Origin: an uncultured Oscillospiraceae bacterium
GTDB lineage: Bacteria > Bacillota > Clostridia > Oscillospirales > Oscillospiraceae
Assembly (NCBI GenBank): GCA_900763965.1
Contig: CAAFMG010000036.1
Span: 1-37,772, forward strand
Reading direction: 5' to 3'
Length of the DNA: 37,772 nucleotides
Shown one piece after another: positions 17,629 to 25,718 of the stretch; positions within the stretch are counted from its first letter, which is position 1; every line of letters begins with the position of its first letter. The notes under the pieces are model-generated. The model had not been told where the DNA came from and searched no databases. It saw only the letters and a program-made list of their open reading frames with translations. The position numbers and the translations under genes are program-made.

Positions 17629-18519
17629 ATGAAAAACAACTTAAAAGGCAGCCTGTGTCTGATGACCACTGTCCTCATTTGGGGATCAGCCTTCATTGCC
17701 CAAAGTGTGGGCATGGATCGTATCGGTCCCTTTACCTTTCAAACCTTTCGCTCCGCTCTGGCGGTGATCTTTCTGTTTCCTATGGCCATACTTTTGGACT
17801 GCCGGAAGTGCAGCCTGCGGCAGTCCATGGAAAAATGGAAGGATCCAAAGCTATGGAAGGCTGGTCTGATCTGCGGTGTTGCCCTGTTCTGCGGTTCCAG
17901 CCTCCAGCAGATCGCACTGCTGTATACCGATGCAGGGAAGGCAGGTTTTATTACTGCCATGTACATTGTCCTGGTACCCATTCTGGGCTGCTTTATCCAT
18001 CGCAAGCCTCCCAAGGCCGCCATTTTCAGCGTGATTCTGGCAGTGATCGGTCTGTACCTTCTCAGCTGTGTGGGCGTAACGGAGATCAACAAGGGGGATC
18101 TGCTCCTGATGGTATGTGCCCTGGGCTTTTCGGTGCAGATCCTCTGCGTGGATCACTTTGGCGGAGATTTGGATGGCTTCCGCATGAACTGCGTCCAGGT
18201 GTTGGCTGTCCTGGTACTCTCTGCGGTGTTTATGCTGGCAACCGAAACGGTCAATATGGCCGATGTAACGGCCTCCATGGGTTCCATCGCCTATACCGGC
18301 ATTCTGTCCACGGGCATTGCCTACTCCCTGCAAATTCTGGGGCAAAAGGAAATGGATCCTACCCCTGCTGCCATTATTATGAGCATGGAGTCTGTGGTGG
18401 CAGTCCTCTGCGGTGCCTTGATTTTGAAGGAAACCATGAACGGCTGGGAAATTTCCGGCTGCGTTCTGATGTTCGCCGCTGTCATGCTGTCCCAGCTTCC
18501 GGAACGAAAGAAAGCGTAA
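17629..18519 (+). CDS. DMT superfamily (EamA) transporter
   Basis: A 296-residue membrane protein with ten predicted helices in two EamA repeats. The first repeat begins at the N-terminus (LMTTVLIWGSAFIAQS, then FTFQTFRSALAV) and the second at about residue 150. The second repeat ends with STGIAYSLQILGQKEMDPTPAAIIMSMESVVAVLCGALILKE, the hallmark helix pair, split here by acidic residues as in the family. EamA proteins export or import metabolites such as amino acids; the substrate cannot be told from sequence. It has its own promoter and a strong terminator and is not linked to a pathway. Initiation appears weak, with a very short leader. Confidence 0.92.
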   Translation: MKNNLKGSLCLMTTVLIWGSAFIAQSVGMDRIGPFTFQTFRSALAVIFLFPMAILLDCRKCSLRQSMEKWKDPKLWKAGLICGVALFCGSSLQQIALLYTDAGKAGFITAMYIVLVPILGCFIHRKPPKAAIFSVILAVIGLYLLSCVGVTEINKGDLLLMVCALGFSVQILCVDHFGGDLDGFRMNCVQVLAVLVLSAVFMLATETVNMADVTASMGSIAYTGILSTGIAYSLQILGQKEMDPTPAAIIMSMESVVAVLCGALILKETMNGWEISGCVLMFAAVMLSQLPERKKA

Positions 18520-18541
18520 GGCAACGCCATATAAATGTTTT

Positions 18542-18576
18542 GAGCCTGCTGCATTGTTCGCAGCAGGCTCTTTTTT
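18542..18576 (+). terminator. Intrinsic terminator of the DMT transporter gene
   Basis: Perfect 11-bp stem GAGCCTGCTGC with its complement (18542-18552, 18560-18570), 7-base loop, then T6. Confidence 0.95.
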
Positions 18577-18604
18577 CTGTTAAGGGACAGCACACCATGT
18601 CATT

Positions 18605-18632
18605 CAAAAAAAGGATAAGCAGAGCTTCCTTA
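18605..18632 (-). terminator. Probable terminator of the recR operon
   Basis: Minus strand: a short imperfect hairpin (AAGGA-AGC, 3-base loop, GCT-TA-TCCTT) directly after, and partly overlapping, the recR stop, followed by T7 running to 18606. Confidence 0.55.
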
Positions 18633-19229
18633 TATCTCCTGACGGCCTTCCAGGGCCCGGGACAGAGTCACTTCGTCAGCATATTCCAGCTGGCTGCCCA
18701 CCGGTACGCCGTAAGCCAGGCGGGTCACCTTGACCTCCATGGGCCGCAGGAGCCGGGAGATATACATTGCCGTGGCTTCGCCTTCCGTATCCGGATTGGT
18801 TGCCATGATGACCTCATGGACATTGCCGCTGCCAACACGCAGCAGCAGTTCCCGAACCCGAATGTCGTTCTGGGTCACATGATTCAGCGGCGATATCACA
18901 CCGTGCAGCACATGGTATACCCCACAGTATTCCCGGCTGCGCTCCATGGCGATCACATCCTTAGGCTCTGCCACCACGCAGATCTGACCATGGTCACGGG
19001 AATCATCAGCGCAGATGGGACACAGCTCCCGGTCTGTCAGATTCTGGCAGCAAGGACAGGTGTGCACCTCCTGCTTTGCTTTCACAATGGCATCGGCAAA
19101 GGACTGGGCCTCCTGCTGAGGAAGGCTCAGCACATAGAAAGCCAGTCGCTGGGCCGTTTTGCCGCCGATGCCCGGAAGCCGTGCAAACTGATCCGTCAGA
19201 TTTTGCAGGGCTGCTGGGAAAAACTGCAT
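18630..19229 (-). CDS. recR: Recombination protein RecR
   Basis: RecR acts with RecF and RecO to load RecA at gaps. The 199-residue product has an N-terminal helix-hairpin-helix (LPGIGGKTAQRLAF, 18-31), the four-cysteine zinc finger C58-x2-C61-x8-C70-x2-C73, and a Toprim domain with VVAEPKDV and MATNPDTEGEATA. A C-terminal Walker-B-like end has LAYGVPVGSQLEYAD. It follows ybaB by 9 bases, with an AAGGAGG ribosome site, in the classical dnaX-ybaB-recR order. Confidence 0.97.
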   Translation of the reverse strand: MQFFPAALQNLTDQFARLPGIGGKTAQRLAFYVLSLPQQEAQSFADAIVKAKQEVHTCPCCQNLTDRELCPICADDSRDHGQICVVAEPKDVIAMERSREYCGVYHVLHGVISPLNHVTQNDIRVRELLLRVGSGNVHEVIMATNPDTEGEATAMYISRLLRPMEVKVTRLAYGVPVGSQLEYADEVTLSRALEGRQEI

Positions 19230-19238
19230 AGTGCCTCC

Positions 19239-19583
19239 TTAGAACAGGCCGCCCAGGTTCAAGCCGCCGGTGAGCCGGGACATATTGCTGGCAGCTTCTG
19301 CATCGGCAGAACGCATTGCCTCATTGACAGCAGCCAGGATCATATCCTGAAGCATTTCCACATCCTCAGGGTCAACCGCCTCAGGATTGATCTGCAGGTT
19401 CACCAGCTCATGCTTGCCGTTGACCGTGGCATTGACCATGCCGCCGCCAGCAGCTGCGGAGAAGGTCTTAGCCTCCTGTTCTTCCTGCATCCGCAGCATT
19501 TCCTGCTGCATCTTCTGGGCCTGCTTCATCATTGCTGCCTGATTCATTCCACCGGGAAAGCCCCGGAATCCGCCTTTTGCCAT
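19239..19583 (-). CDS. ybaB: YbaB/EbfC nucleoid-associated protein
   Basis: A 114-residue small DNA-binding protein of the YbaB/EbfC family, which forms a tweezer-like dimer. The N-terminal coiled coil is methionine- and glutamine-rich (MMKQAQKMQQEMLRMQEE). It is followed by the family core TFSAAAGGGMVNATVNGKHELV, INPEAVDPEDVEMLQDMILAAVNEA and a glycine-rich end. It sits between dnaX and recR as in most bacteria, 23 bases after dnaX. Confidence 0.95.
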   Translation of the reverse strand: MAKGGFRGFPGGMNQAAMMKQAQKMQQEMLRMQEEQEAKTFSAAAGGGMVNATVNGKHELVNLQINPEAVDPEDVEMLQDMILAAVNEAMRSADAEAASNMSRLTGGLNLGGLF

Positions 19584-19606
19584 AATTCATTACTCCTATC
19601 GAAATA

Positions 19607-21232
19607 TTATTTTATTTTTACAATATCACTGTGTTCCCGCCCGAACTGCATCAGCTGCTCCATGCGGGGATTGCTTGCGGGCTTTGCCGACAGATCCACC
19701 ACAAAGGTACGCACCGGCTGACCAAGCATTGCGCCTGCCTTCCGGGAGACCGTCTCCAGGACCTCCGGCTTATCAATGCTCTGGGCGATGAAGGTGTTGG
19801 TACAGTGCAGCTCCAGCCGGTTTCCCCGGAGAATCCCCCGCACCGGCGCATTGGGCGTGTTGGCAAAGAATCCAAATGCCGGCGGCTTCAGCTCCTTGCG
19901 CACAGCGACAACCAAATCCCCCCAGAAGCCAACAGGGCCGTCACTCTGGGGCGGTGCTCCAGGTGCATCTGCCCCATTGGGATCCGGCGGCGCATCGGAA
20001 TCCTCCGGCATAGGAGGCCGGTCATCCAAATCATCCGCCGGTATTGGTGTTTGCTTTGCCGGTGCGGCCAGGATGGCACCACTTTTGATCTGATCCTCCA
20101 AACGGGTCAGACGGGCGTTCAACGCTTTGGCATCCAGGGAAAGCTCCGGTTGGCACATTTCCAGAATGCACAGCTCTGCATCCATCCGGCGGCTGGCATT
20201 ACGGGTGAAGCCCGCCATGGTGGTCTGGAGCAGATTCATCATCCGCACCAGTTCGGCACTGGTCAATGCCTTGGTTAATCCATTGACCTCCTGCTCGGAG
20301 GCAATTCCGGAAAGCATGGTAATGCCCGCATTTCCGGCAGTTTTCATCACCAGCAGATCCCGGATGAGACAAGCCAGCTCGTCCAGCATGGCAGACAAGT
20401 CTTTTCCATCGGTATACAGCCGGTTAAACAGCGCCAGAGCGCTTTTTGTATCGTGGGATGCGATGTATCCCAGCAGCTCACCGCATTTCTGCTCACCGGC
20501 AATGCCCAGGCAGTCATAAACCCGCTGTGCAGTCAGCTCACCTGTGGTAGCGGAAGCACACTGATCCAGCAGGCTCAGGCCGTCACGCATACCGCCGTCT
20601 GCCAGCCTGGCCAGCACCCGGGCCGCACTGTCATCCAGGTCAATGTTCTCCTGATAGGCCACATATTGCAGCCGTGCGGCGATGTCCTCCTGAGAAATGC
20701 GCCGGAAGGAAAACCGCTGACACCGGGACAAAATGGTTGCCGGAACCTTGTGGAGCTCTGTGGTTGCCAAAATAAAGAGCAGATGCTCCGGCGGCTCCTC
20801 AATGATCTTCAGCAACGCATTGAAGGCCGAAATGGACAGCATGTGTACCTCGTCAATGATATACACACGCATTTTCACCTGAGACGGGGTGTAAATGGCA
20901 TCGTCCCGGAGATCACGGACGTTATCCACGCCGTTATTGGAGGCAGCGTCGATTTCCAAAACATCCATACAGGAGCCGGAATCAATGGCTTTACAAGCCT
21001 CGCAGCAGTTGCAGGGGTTCCCGTGATCCGGATTCAGGCAGTTGACTGCCTTGGCAAGGATCTTGGCGCAGCTGGTCTTGCCGGTGCCCCGGGAGCCGGT
21101 AAACAGATAAGCATGGCTCATTCTGCCGCTGACAAGCTGGGTTTTCAGCGTTTGGGTCACCGCCATCTGCCCGGAAACATCGTCGAAAGTCTGAGGGCGG
21201 TATTTACGATAAAGAGCCTGATAAGCGGACAT
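19607..21232 (-). CDS. dnaX: DNA polymerase III gamma/tau subunit
   Basis: The motor of the clamp loader. At 541 residues, it has the AAA+ Walker A GSRGTGKTS (46-54), the zinc-binding cysteines (C65, C74, C77, C80), Walker B IIDEVHM (125-131), and the sensor region ILATTELHKVPATILSRCQRF. The collar domain follows, then a Pro/Asp-rich linker (about 395-435) and a C-terminal tau-like domain of about 100 residues. I saw no obvious slippery heptamer, so only the full-length form is expected. The gene begins about 40 bases after the end of the SRP RNA with a GAAAGGAAGAGG ribosome site; the ffs-dnaX-ybaB-recR order is typical of Firmicutes. Confidence 0.97.
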   Translation of the reverse strand: MSAYQALYRKYRPQTFDDVSGQMAVTQTLKTQLVSGRMSHAYLFTGSRGTGKTSCAKILAKAVNCLNPDHGNPCNCCEACKAIDSGSCMDVLEIDAASNNGVDNVRDLRDDAIYTPSQVKMRVYIIDEVHMLSISAFNALLKIIEEPPEHLLFILATTELHKVPATILSRCQRFSFRRISQEDIAARLQYVAYQENIDLDDSAARVLARLADGGMRDGLSLLDQCASATTGELTAQRVYDCLGIAGEQKCGELLGYIASHDTKSALALFNRLYTDGKDLSAMLDELACLIRDLLVMKTAGNAGITMLSGIASEQEVNGLTKALTSAELVRMMNLLQTTMAGFTRNASRRMDAELCILEMCQPELSLDAKALNARLTRLEDQIKSGAILAAPAKQTPIPADDLDDRPPMPEDSDAPPDPNGADAPGAPPQSDGPVGFWGDLVVAVRKELKPPAFGFFANTPNAPVRGILRGNRLELHCTNTFIAQSIDKPEVLETVSRKAGAMLGQPVRTFVVDLSAKPASNPRMEQLMQFGREHSDIVKIK

Positions 21233-21267
21233 ACGCCTCTTCCTTTCAAAATGGTATGGACAAATAC

Positions 21268-21539
21268 AAAAAAGACCGGCTCATAACAAGATCGCACACC
21301 CACATTTGTACAAGAAATGCAAGAAACGGCTGCCTTGTGGCACACAGAAAGATCCGCTTAATGCTGCTTGGTTCCCCACCTGACATGGTTCACGGTTTTC
21401 TATTGCACAAGACCATTTCCCCGGACTTGCGTCCGAAGCAGCTCCTTGTCCGGGTGTGGGAATTCATCCCTGCGAAGCGGATTGCAGGCAGAGGGCACCG
21501 CTAACTCCCCGACTAGTGCGACCTTGTTATAAGCCGGTC
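21268..21539 (-). ncRNA. ffs: Signal recognition particle RNA, large bacterial type
   Basis: The minus strand holds a long folded RNA of about 266 bases. Its ends pair (GACCGGCTTATAACAAG at 5' with CTTGTTATGAGCCGGTC at 3'). The S-domain tip has GTCAGG, then a GGAA tetraloop closed by UGG/CCA, then AAGCAGCA (21362-21384), i.e. the Ffh-binding signature with a compensated stem. The remaining 5' part is consistent with the Alu domain found in Bacillus-type scRNA. The terminal stem followed by T6 (21268-21273) doubles as terminator. It fills the gap between acpP and dnaX. The upstream -10-like TATTCT (21550-21555) lacks a -35, so it may be processed from the acpP transcript. Confidence 0.93.
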
Positions 21540-21560
21540 AGCTTAAACAAGAATATCCAA

Positions 21561-21782
21561 TTAGTTCAGCTTGGACTCGATAAAGTCAGCCAGCTCCTGG
21601 AAGGTGGTGATCTTCTGATCCTCCAGCTCCAGCTCCACGCCCAGCTCGCTCTCCAGATCCATGATCATTTCTACAACATCCAGAGAATCAATGCCCAGAC
21701 TTTCAAAGGTGGAGTCGGGACGAATGTCATCTACATCCAGATCCAGCTGTCTGGCGGCGTACTTTGCAAGTTTTTCAAACAT
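21561..21782 (-). CDS. acpP: Acyl carrier protein
   Basis: Carries growing acyl chains as thioesters on phosphopantetheine in fatty-acid synthesis. The 73-residue acidic product has the attachment serine in GIDSLDVVEMIMDLE, with the standard four-helix pattern before and after. I start it at ATG 21782 with GGAGGG upstream. A strong promoter is at 21825-21853. No other fatty-acid genes are adjacent, which is unusual for acpP but common for stand-alone copies in Clostridia. The stop is 21 bases before the SRP RNA and no terminator is visible between them. Confidence 0.95.
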   Translation of the reverse strand: MFEKLAKYAARQLDLDVDDIRPDSTFESLGIDSLDVVEMIMDLESELGVELELEDQKITTFQELADFIESKLN

Positions 21783-21824
21783 AGAAAGTCCCTCCAAATA
21801 TTTCTTTCTTAACTATCCTAACGT

Positions 21825-21853
21825 ATTCTATTACAGGTTTTCCGTTTTGTCAA
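21825..21853 (-). promoter_or_regulatory. Sigma-A-type promoter of acpP
   Basis: Minus strand perfect TTGACA (21848-21853), 17-base spacer, TAGAAT (21825-21830), 42 bases before the acpP start. Confidence 0.87.
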
Positions 21854-21864
21854 TCCTTGATTTG

Positions 21865-23487
21865 TTAAGAGTTTATTTCCGGCTCAGAAAGCTTCACCAC
21901 AATGGTGTCTCCCAGCACCTGAACACTGTCCCTGGCAGGCCAGATGGGCATATTGCGAACCTGCTCAGTCTGAGAAAGGGCTAAGATATCTGCCGCACTG
22001 AGGGTCGGGAACCGGAATTCCCAGTTCTGGGGAGCCGGAATACCCGGTTCATTTTCCACCACAGGATACTCCAGGCCATTGCTGCGGTAGTAAGAAAGAT
22101 CAAAATCCGTGTATAAGGACAAAAACATAGTGGACAGCAGCGTTTTATTTACCGTCTTCCACCCGCCCAGCTGCCGCAGCTTGTCCTGTGCAAAATAGTC
22201 CTCCTGCTTCCAGTCATCCAGTCCGCCGCAAAGGGCCACATAGCGAACCGTGCCATCGTCCAACAGATGGATCCGGGTAGAAACCTCAGCAGCCACTGCC
22301 TGGGTCTTTCGGAAGCTTTGATCCATATAGCTGTAATAGATGTTGGCCGTGACAGAATTGTTGAATACGATTACCATCAGCAGAATCAGGGCCAGATTTT
22401 GGATCCTATGGGGCATCCACCGCTCATAGAGCACAGCCGTAAAAATGTAGATCAGACACAGGGATTGCAGCATCAGTGCATGGTAAAAAACATCCGGAGA
22501 GGTCAGATACCACAAAAATCCCCCGATTGGGATCGCTGCAACGCACAGAACCAGCAGGAGAATATGATGCCATTTCATTTTACTTTTCTTGGCCGAAACA
22601 GCCAACGCCACGGCAAATGCCAGCAAAAACAGGATATTCAGCACAGAATACCGGGTAACGCCATGTTCCAGGATGTTCCACTCCAGGAAAAAGCGAACCG
22701 TATCCCGAAGGATCTTCCGAAATCCCCCCAGCAACACCCCAGCGTTCACCGTACCGACCTGGTCGATTCCCTGATAGGATGCTGCCGCAAATCCCTGGAT
22801 TCGGAGACATATTTTCCAAATCAAATAATACGCCGCCATGGCCAGACCGTAAATGACAATTTGTAAACCGATCCAATGCCAGTATTTCTTTTCTTCCCAG
22901 CGGTTTTCCAGCAGCTCGGTCATGAAATAACATACCGCCAGCAGAAAAGCAAAGGACACATAGGCCTGGTAAATACCGCAGGCCAGGCAAATGCAGATCC
23001 CGCTGCACGCCATGGACTTCCAGTGCTTTTTGTCCAGCATTTCCACCCTTGTCAGCCGAACACTCAGAGCCGCCAGGAACATGGCGATCATATAGCCATC
23101 GGCGGTAAACTCGTAGGCCATGGTGGCAGTAATGGCAGGAAAGGACACAAGCAACCCGCTGCTGAGTACGATCAAGCAGGGGTTCTCCATGTCAAATATG
23201 TCCGCAATCACGGCGGCCGTCAGCCCCATAAACACCAGGCTTAGGATGCCGTTGACCCAAGGAAGGTCAAAAAAAGATCCCAGGCAGCAGGCAATGGACA
23301 GAAACCAACGACCGGAAGCCACCATATTCTGACTGCTGTAAAAATTGTACAGCCCATCATGGTTTGGCAGAAGATTGGTAAATTTATAAATATGGATCAG
23401 TAACCCCAGGAAAAACGCTGAATAAAATGCCGTTTTCCACCGCTTCTGAATTCTATCCTGATAGAATTCTGTCAGTTCATTTCCCAT
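21865..23487 (-). CDS. GtrII-like polytopic glycosyltransferase
   Basis: A 540-residue protein with roughly 10-11 membrane helices and a soluble C-terminal domain (about 400-540). The N-terminal region NHDGLYNFYSSQNMVASGRWFLS, followed by GSFFDLPWVNGILS and ITATMAYEFTADGY, is characteristic of the glucosyltransferase family Glucos_trans_II (GtrII), a GT-C fold in which acidic residues in the first outer loop are catalytic. Such proteins modify surface polysaccharide or O-antigen from lipid-linked glucose; the acceptor here is unknown. No gtrA/gtrB partner or polysaccharide cluster is adjacent. It overlaps the HI0933 gene by 16 bases, so it is probably the last gene of an rpiR-HI0933-gtrII transcript. 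It carries a 22-bp palindrome near its start. Confidence 0.78.
   Translation of the reverse strand: MGNELTEFYQDRIQKRWKTAFYSAFFLGLLIHIYKFTNLLPNHDGLYNFYSSQNMVASGRWFLSIACCLGSFFDLPWVNGILSLVFMGLTAAVIADIFDMENPCLIVLSSGLLVSFPAITATMAYEFTADGYMIAMFLAALSVRLTRVEMLDKKHWKSMACSGICICLACGIYQAYVSFAFLLAVCYFMTELLENRWEEKKYWHWIGLQIVIYGLAMAAYYLIWKICLRIQGFAAASYQGIDQVGTVNAGVLLGGFRKILRDTVRFFLEWNILEHGVTRYSVLNILFLLAFAVALAVSAKKSKMKWHHILLLVLCVAAIPIGGFLWYLTSPDVFYHALMLQSLCLIYIFTAVLYERWMPHRIQNLALILLMVIVFNNSVTANIYYSYMDQSFRKTQAVAAEVSTRIHLLDDGTVRYVALCGGLDDWKQEDYFAQDKLRQLGGWKTVNKTLLSTMFLSLYTDFDLSYYRSNGLEYPVVENEPGIPAPQNWEFRFPTLSAADILALSQTEQVRNMPIWPARDSVQVLGDTIVVKLSEPEINS
23448..23469. repeat. 22-bp palindrome in the start region of the GtrII-like gene
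   Basis: GAATTCTATC (23448-23457), two bases, then its exact complement (23460-23469), falling in codons 7-13 of the gene. It contains two GAATTC sites. In RNA it would form a tight hairpin just downstream of the start codon, although a 2-base loop forces opening of the top pair. Confidence 0.8.
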
Positions 23488-24722
23488 GTCTTTTCATCCT
23501 TATGTTCACTGACTGCCATCGCCGCCCCATAGGCTGTCGCCCAGGCGATTTGCAGATTGAAGCCCCCGGTGTAGGCATCGCAGTCAATGATCTCCCCTGC
23601 AAAGTACAGCCCCTGCACCTTTTTGGAGCCCATGGTTTTGGGATCAATTTCCGAGACCTTCACGCCGCCGGAGGTGATGATCGCCTCGCTGACCGGGCGC
23701 TTGCCGGTGATCTCCACATCAAAGGCTTTCAGTAGCCCCACAAGGGCATGACGTTTTTCTCTGGTCAGTGCATTGGCCTGCATAGCAGGATCAATCTGCA
23801 GCCGACGCAGCACCACAGGGATCATGGAACGAGGCAGCAGGTCAATCAGCACATTTTCCATAGCCCGGTTCTTATACAGCTCCAAATCCCGGCGAATACG
23901 GTCATCCAGCTTGTTTTCCTCCAGGGCCGGTTTCAGATCAATGACCAAGCGGCAGCCCTCTCCTTTCAGGTGGCAGCTGGCAGACAGTACCGTGGGGCCG
24001 GATACGCCGAAATGGGTAAAGAGCAGCTCACCAAAGTCCCGGTACAGCACCTTTCCTTTGGCACTGAGCAGCTTCACACCCACATTACGCAAGGACAGTC
24101 CCTGCATATCCTGGCAGTCCTGACCCGCCGTTTCCAGAGGAACCAAGCTGCCCACCCCGGGGACAATGGTATGCCCCAGCTGCTCTGCCATGGCATAGCC
24201 GTCACCGGTGGAGCCGGTGGTGGGATAGGACAGGCCGCCGGTGGCCAGGATCACCCAGCGGGCCGGTATGGTCTGCTCCTGGGTTTTTACGCCCTGCACC
24301 CTGCCCTCAGCCGTCAGGATCTCCCGAACCCGGGCAGTTTTCACTGTCACATTTTCCCGCCGCAGCTCTCTTTGCAGGCAGTCCAGAACAGAAACGGATT
24401 TATCCGATACCGGGAACACCCGATTGCCCCGCTCTGTTTTCAGCGGGCAGCCGTGGGTATTAAAGAATTCCATGATTCGTTCCGGCGGAAAAGCCGTCAG
24501 TGTACTGAACAGGAATCGCCCGTTGCGGGGAATGTTCTGCAAGACCTCCTGTGCCGTGCAGTCATTGGTCACATTGCAGCGGCCCTTTCCGGTGATCAGC
24601 AGTTTCTTGCCCAAGCGGTCGTTGCGCTCCAGCAGAAGTACACGCTGTCCCTTTTGGGCTGCCGTAATGGCAGCAAACATTCCCGCAGGGCCGCCGCCGA
24701 TGACAATTCCATCAAATTCCAT
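23472..24722 (-). CDS. HI0933-family FAD-dependent oxidoreductase
   Basis: A 416-residue flavoprotein of the HI0933/YhiN family. The N-terminal dinucleotide fold has GIVIGGGPAGMFAAI, then LLERNDRLGKKLLITGKGRCNVTND, the family signature. ILATGGLSYPTTGSTGDGY sits mid-protein, and the C-terminal FAD block has YFAGEIIDCDAYTGGFNLQIAWATAYGAA. The reaction is not established. Start is ATG 24722, since the ribosome site GGAGG lies immediately upstream; the GTG four codons earlier overlaps it. It is 37 bases after the rpiR-type gene and overlaps the GtrII-like gene. Confidence 0.93.
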   Translation of the reverse strand: MEFDGIVIGGGPAGMFAAITAAQKGQRVLLLERNDRLGKKLLITGKGRCNVTNDCTAQEVLQNIPRNGRFLFSTLTAFPPERIMEFFNTHGCPLKTERGNRVFPVSDKSVSVLDCLQRELRRENVTVKTARVREILTAEGRVQGVKTQEQTIPARWVILATGGLSYPTTGSTGDGYAMAEQLGHTIVPGVGSLVPLETAGQDCQDMQGLSLRNVGVKLLSAKGKVLYRDFGELLFTHFGVSGPTVLSASCHLKGEGCRLVIDLKPALEENKLDDRIRRDLELYKNRAMENVLIDLLPRSMIPVVLRRLQIDPAMQANALTREKRHALVGLLKAFDVEITGKRPVSEAIITSGGVKVSEIDPKTMGSKKVQGLYFAGEIIDCDAYTGGFNLQIAWATAYGAAMAVSEHKDEKTWEMN

Positions 24723-24759
24723 TTTTTCCTCCACTTACGAAAAAGCAGCTGCCAGGTAT

Positions 24760-25626
24760 TTATTCCTCGGTCTGCTTTTCGTAGACATTGTATTCTTCCC
24801 AGATGCGTTCCAAATTGGAAAAGGTACGGGAGATCTCCCGTTCCCGTTTGGATGCAATGGCAACGATCAGTGCATTGACGATGCTCAATGGTGCCACCAG
24901 AGAGTCCACCAGGGAAACCATGTCGCTCTTTGTAATCAGCAGATGGTCACAGCACTTGGCCAGAGGTGACAGCTTGCTGTCTGTAAAGCCGATAACCGTT
25001 GCGCCTGCGCTGTGGCAGTACTTGGCGCCCTTGATGGTGGATGCGGAATACCGGGGGAAGGAGAAGGAGATGACCACATCCTCATAATCCACGCCGACGA
25101 TCTTCTCAAACATCTCCCCGGCGCTGAATCCGGAGACGATATGGACATTGTTGAACATATAGTTCAGATAATACCCCAAAAAATTGGCAAGGGGTGCCAC
25201 CGAGCGGACACCCAGGATGTAAATCCGCTTTGCCTTCAAAATAGCATTCACCGCCGCTGTAAATTCATCCCGATCCAAAGTCTCTCCTGTCTGGCGCAGC
25301 TTTTCCATATCGGAATGCAGCACCATGGAAACCACGTCCTGATCTCCCATCCGGTCATTGGCCACCTCGATCCGCTGAACAGAGGTCAGGCGATTGAGGA
25401 CCATTTCCTGCATGGCCTTCTGCATACTGGGATAGCCGTCGAAGCCCAGATCCACCGCAAAACGAACCACGGTGGATTCCGAAACGCCCACCGTCTTGCC
25501 CAGGCGGTTGGCTGTCATAAAGGCGGCTTTGTCGTAGGATTCCGTAATATACTGGGCAATGCGGCGCTGCCCCTTGGAAAAGGATGGGGCTTTTTCCTGT
25601 AATAAAGAGAGAATGTCGTTATTCAT
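24760..25626 (-). CDS. MurR/RpiR-family transcriptional regulator
   Basis: A 288-residue regulator with an N-terminal helix-turn-helix of the RpiR type (about 1-77: SFSKGQRRIAQYI, ANRLGKTVGVSESTVVRFAVDLGFDGYPSMQKAM). The C-terminal SIS sugar-phosphate-binding domain spans about 125-260, with IYILGVRSVAPLANFLGYYL, VVISFSFPRYSAST and TVIGFTDSKLSPLAKCCDHLL. These proteins sense phosphosugars such as MurNAc-6P or ribose-5P. No sugar-use genes lie nearby, so the target is unclear; the nearest candidates are the two downstream genes. GGGAGG ribosome site upstream of ATG 25626. Confidence 0.93.
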   Translation of the reverse strand: MNNDILSLLQEKAPSFSKGQRRIAQYITESYDKAAFMTANRLGKTVGVSESTVVRFAVDLGFDGYPSMQKAMQEMVLNRLTSVQRIEVANDRMGDQDVVSMVLHSDMEKLRQTGETLDRDEFTAAVNAILKAKRIYILGVRSVAPLANFLGYYLNYMFNNVHIVSGFSAGEMFEKIVGVDYEDVVISFSFPRYSASTIKGAKYCHSAGATVIGFTDSKLSPLAKCCDHLLITKSDMVSLVDSLVAPLSIVNALIVAIASKREREISRTFSNLERIWEEYNVYEKQTEE

Positions 25627-25683
25627 AGTTACCTCCCTATGGGCATCGTCGATGCAATGCTTCTACATCAGATAGTATCAAAA

Positions 25684-25714
25684 GCCGCGGCAATTTGCAA
25701 GAGAAATTGCCGCG
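25684..25714 (-). terminator. Probable terminator of rluB
   Basis: Perfect 11-bp stem CGCGGCAATTT/AAATTGCCGCG (25686-25696 with 25704-25714), 7-base loop, 4 bases after the rluB stop, followed on the minus strand by GCTTTTGA. The T run is short. A weak promoter for the regulator gene (TTGCAA, 17 bases, TACTAT) overlaps its downstream arm. Confidence 0.65.
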
Positions 25715-25718
25715 ACAT

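Noticed and set aside
17619..19721. A 700-codon open frame on the plus strand
   Set aside because: It runs across the DMT transporter in another frame, through its terminator and antisense to recR and ybaB; all those genes are secure.
21274..21539. Possible protein-coding frames in the gap between acpP and dnaX
   Set aside because: Base pairing of the ends and the Ffh-binding signature show an SRP RNA; the short frames there lack ribosome sites.
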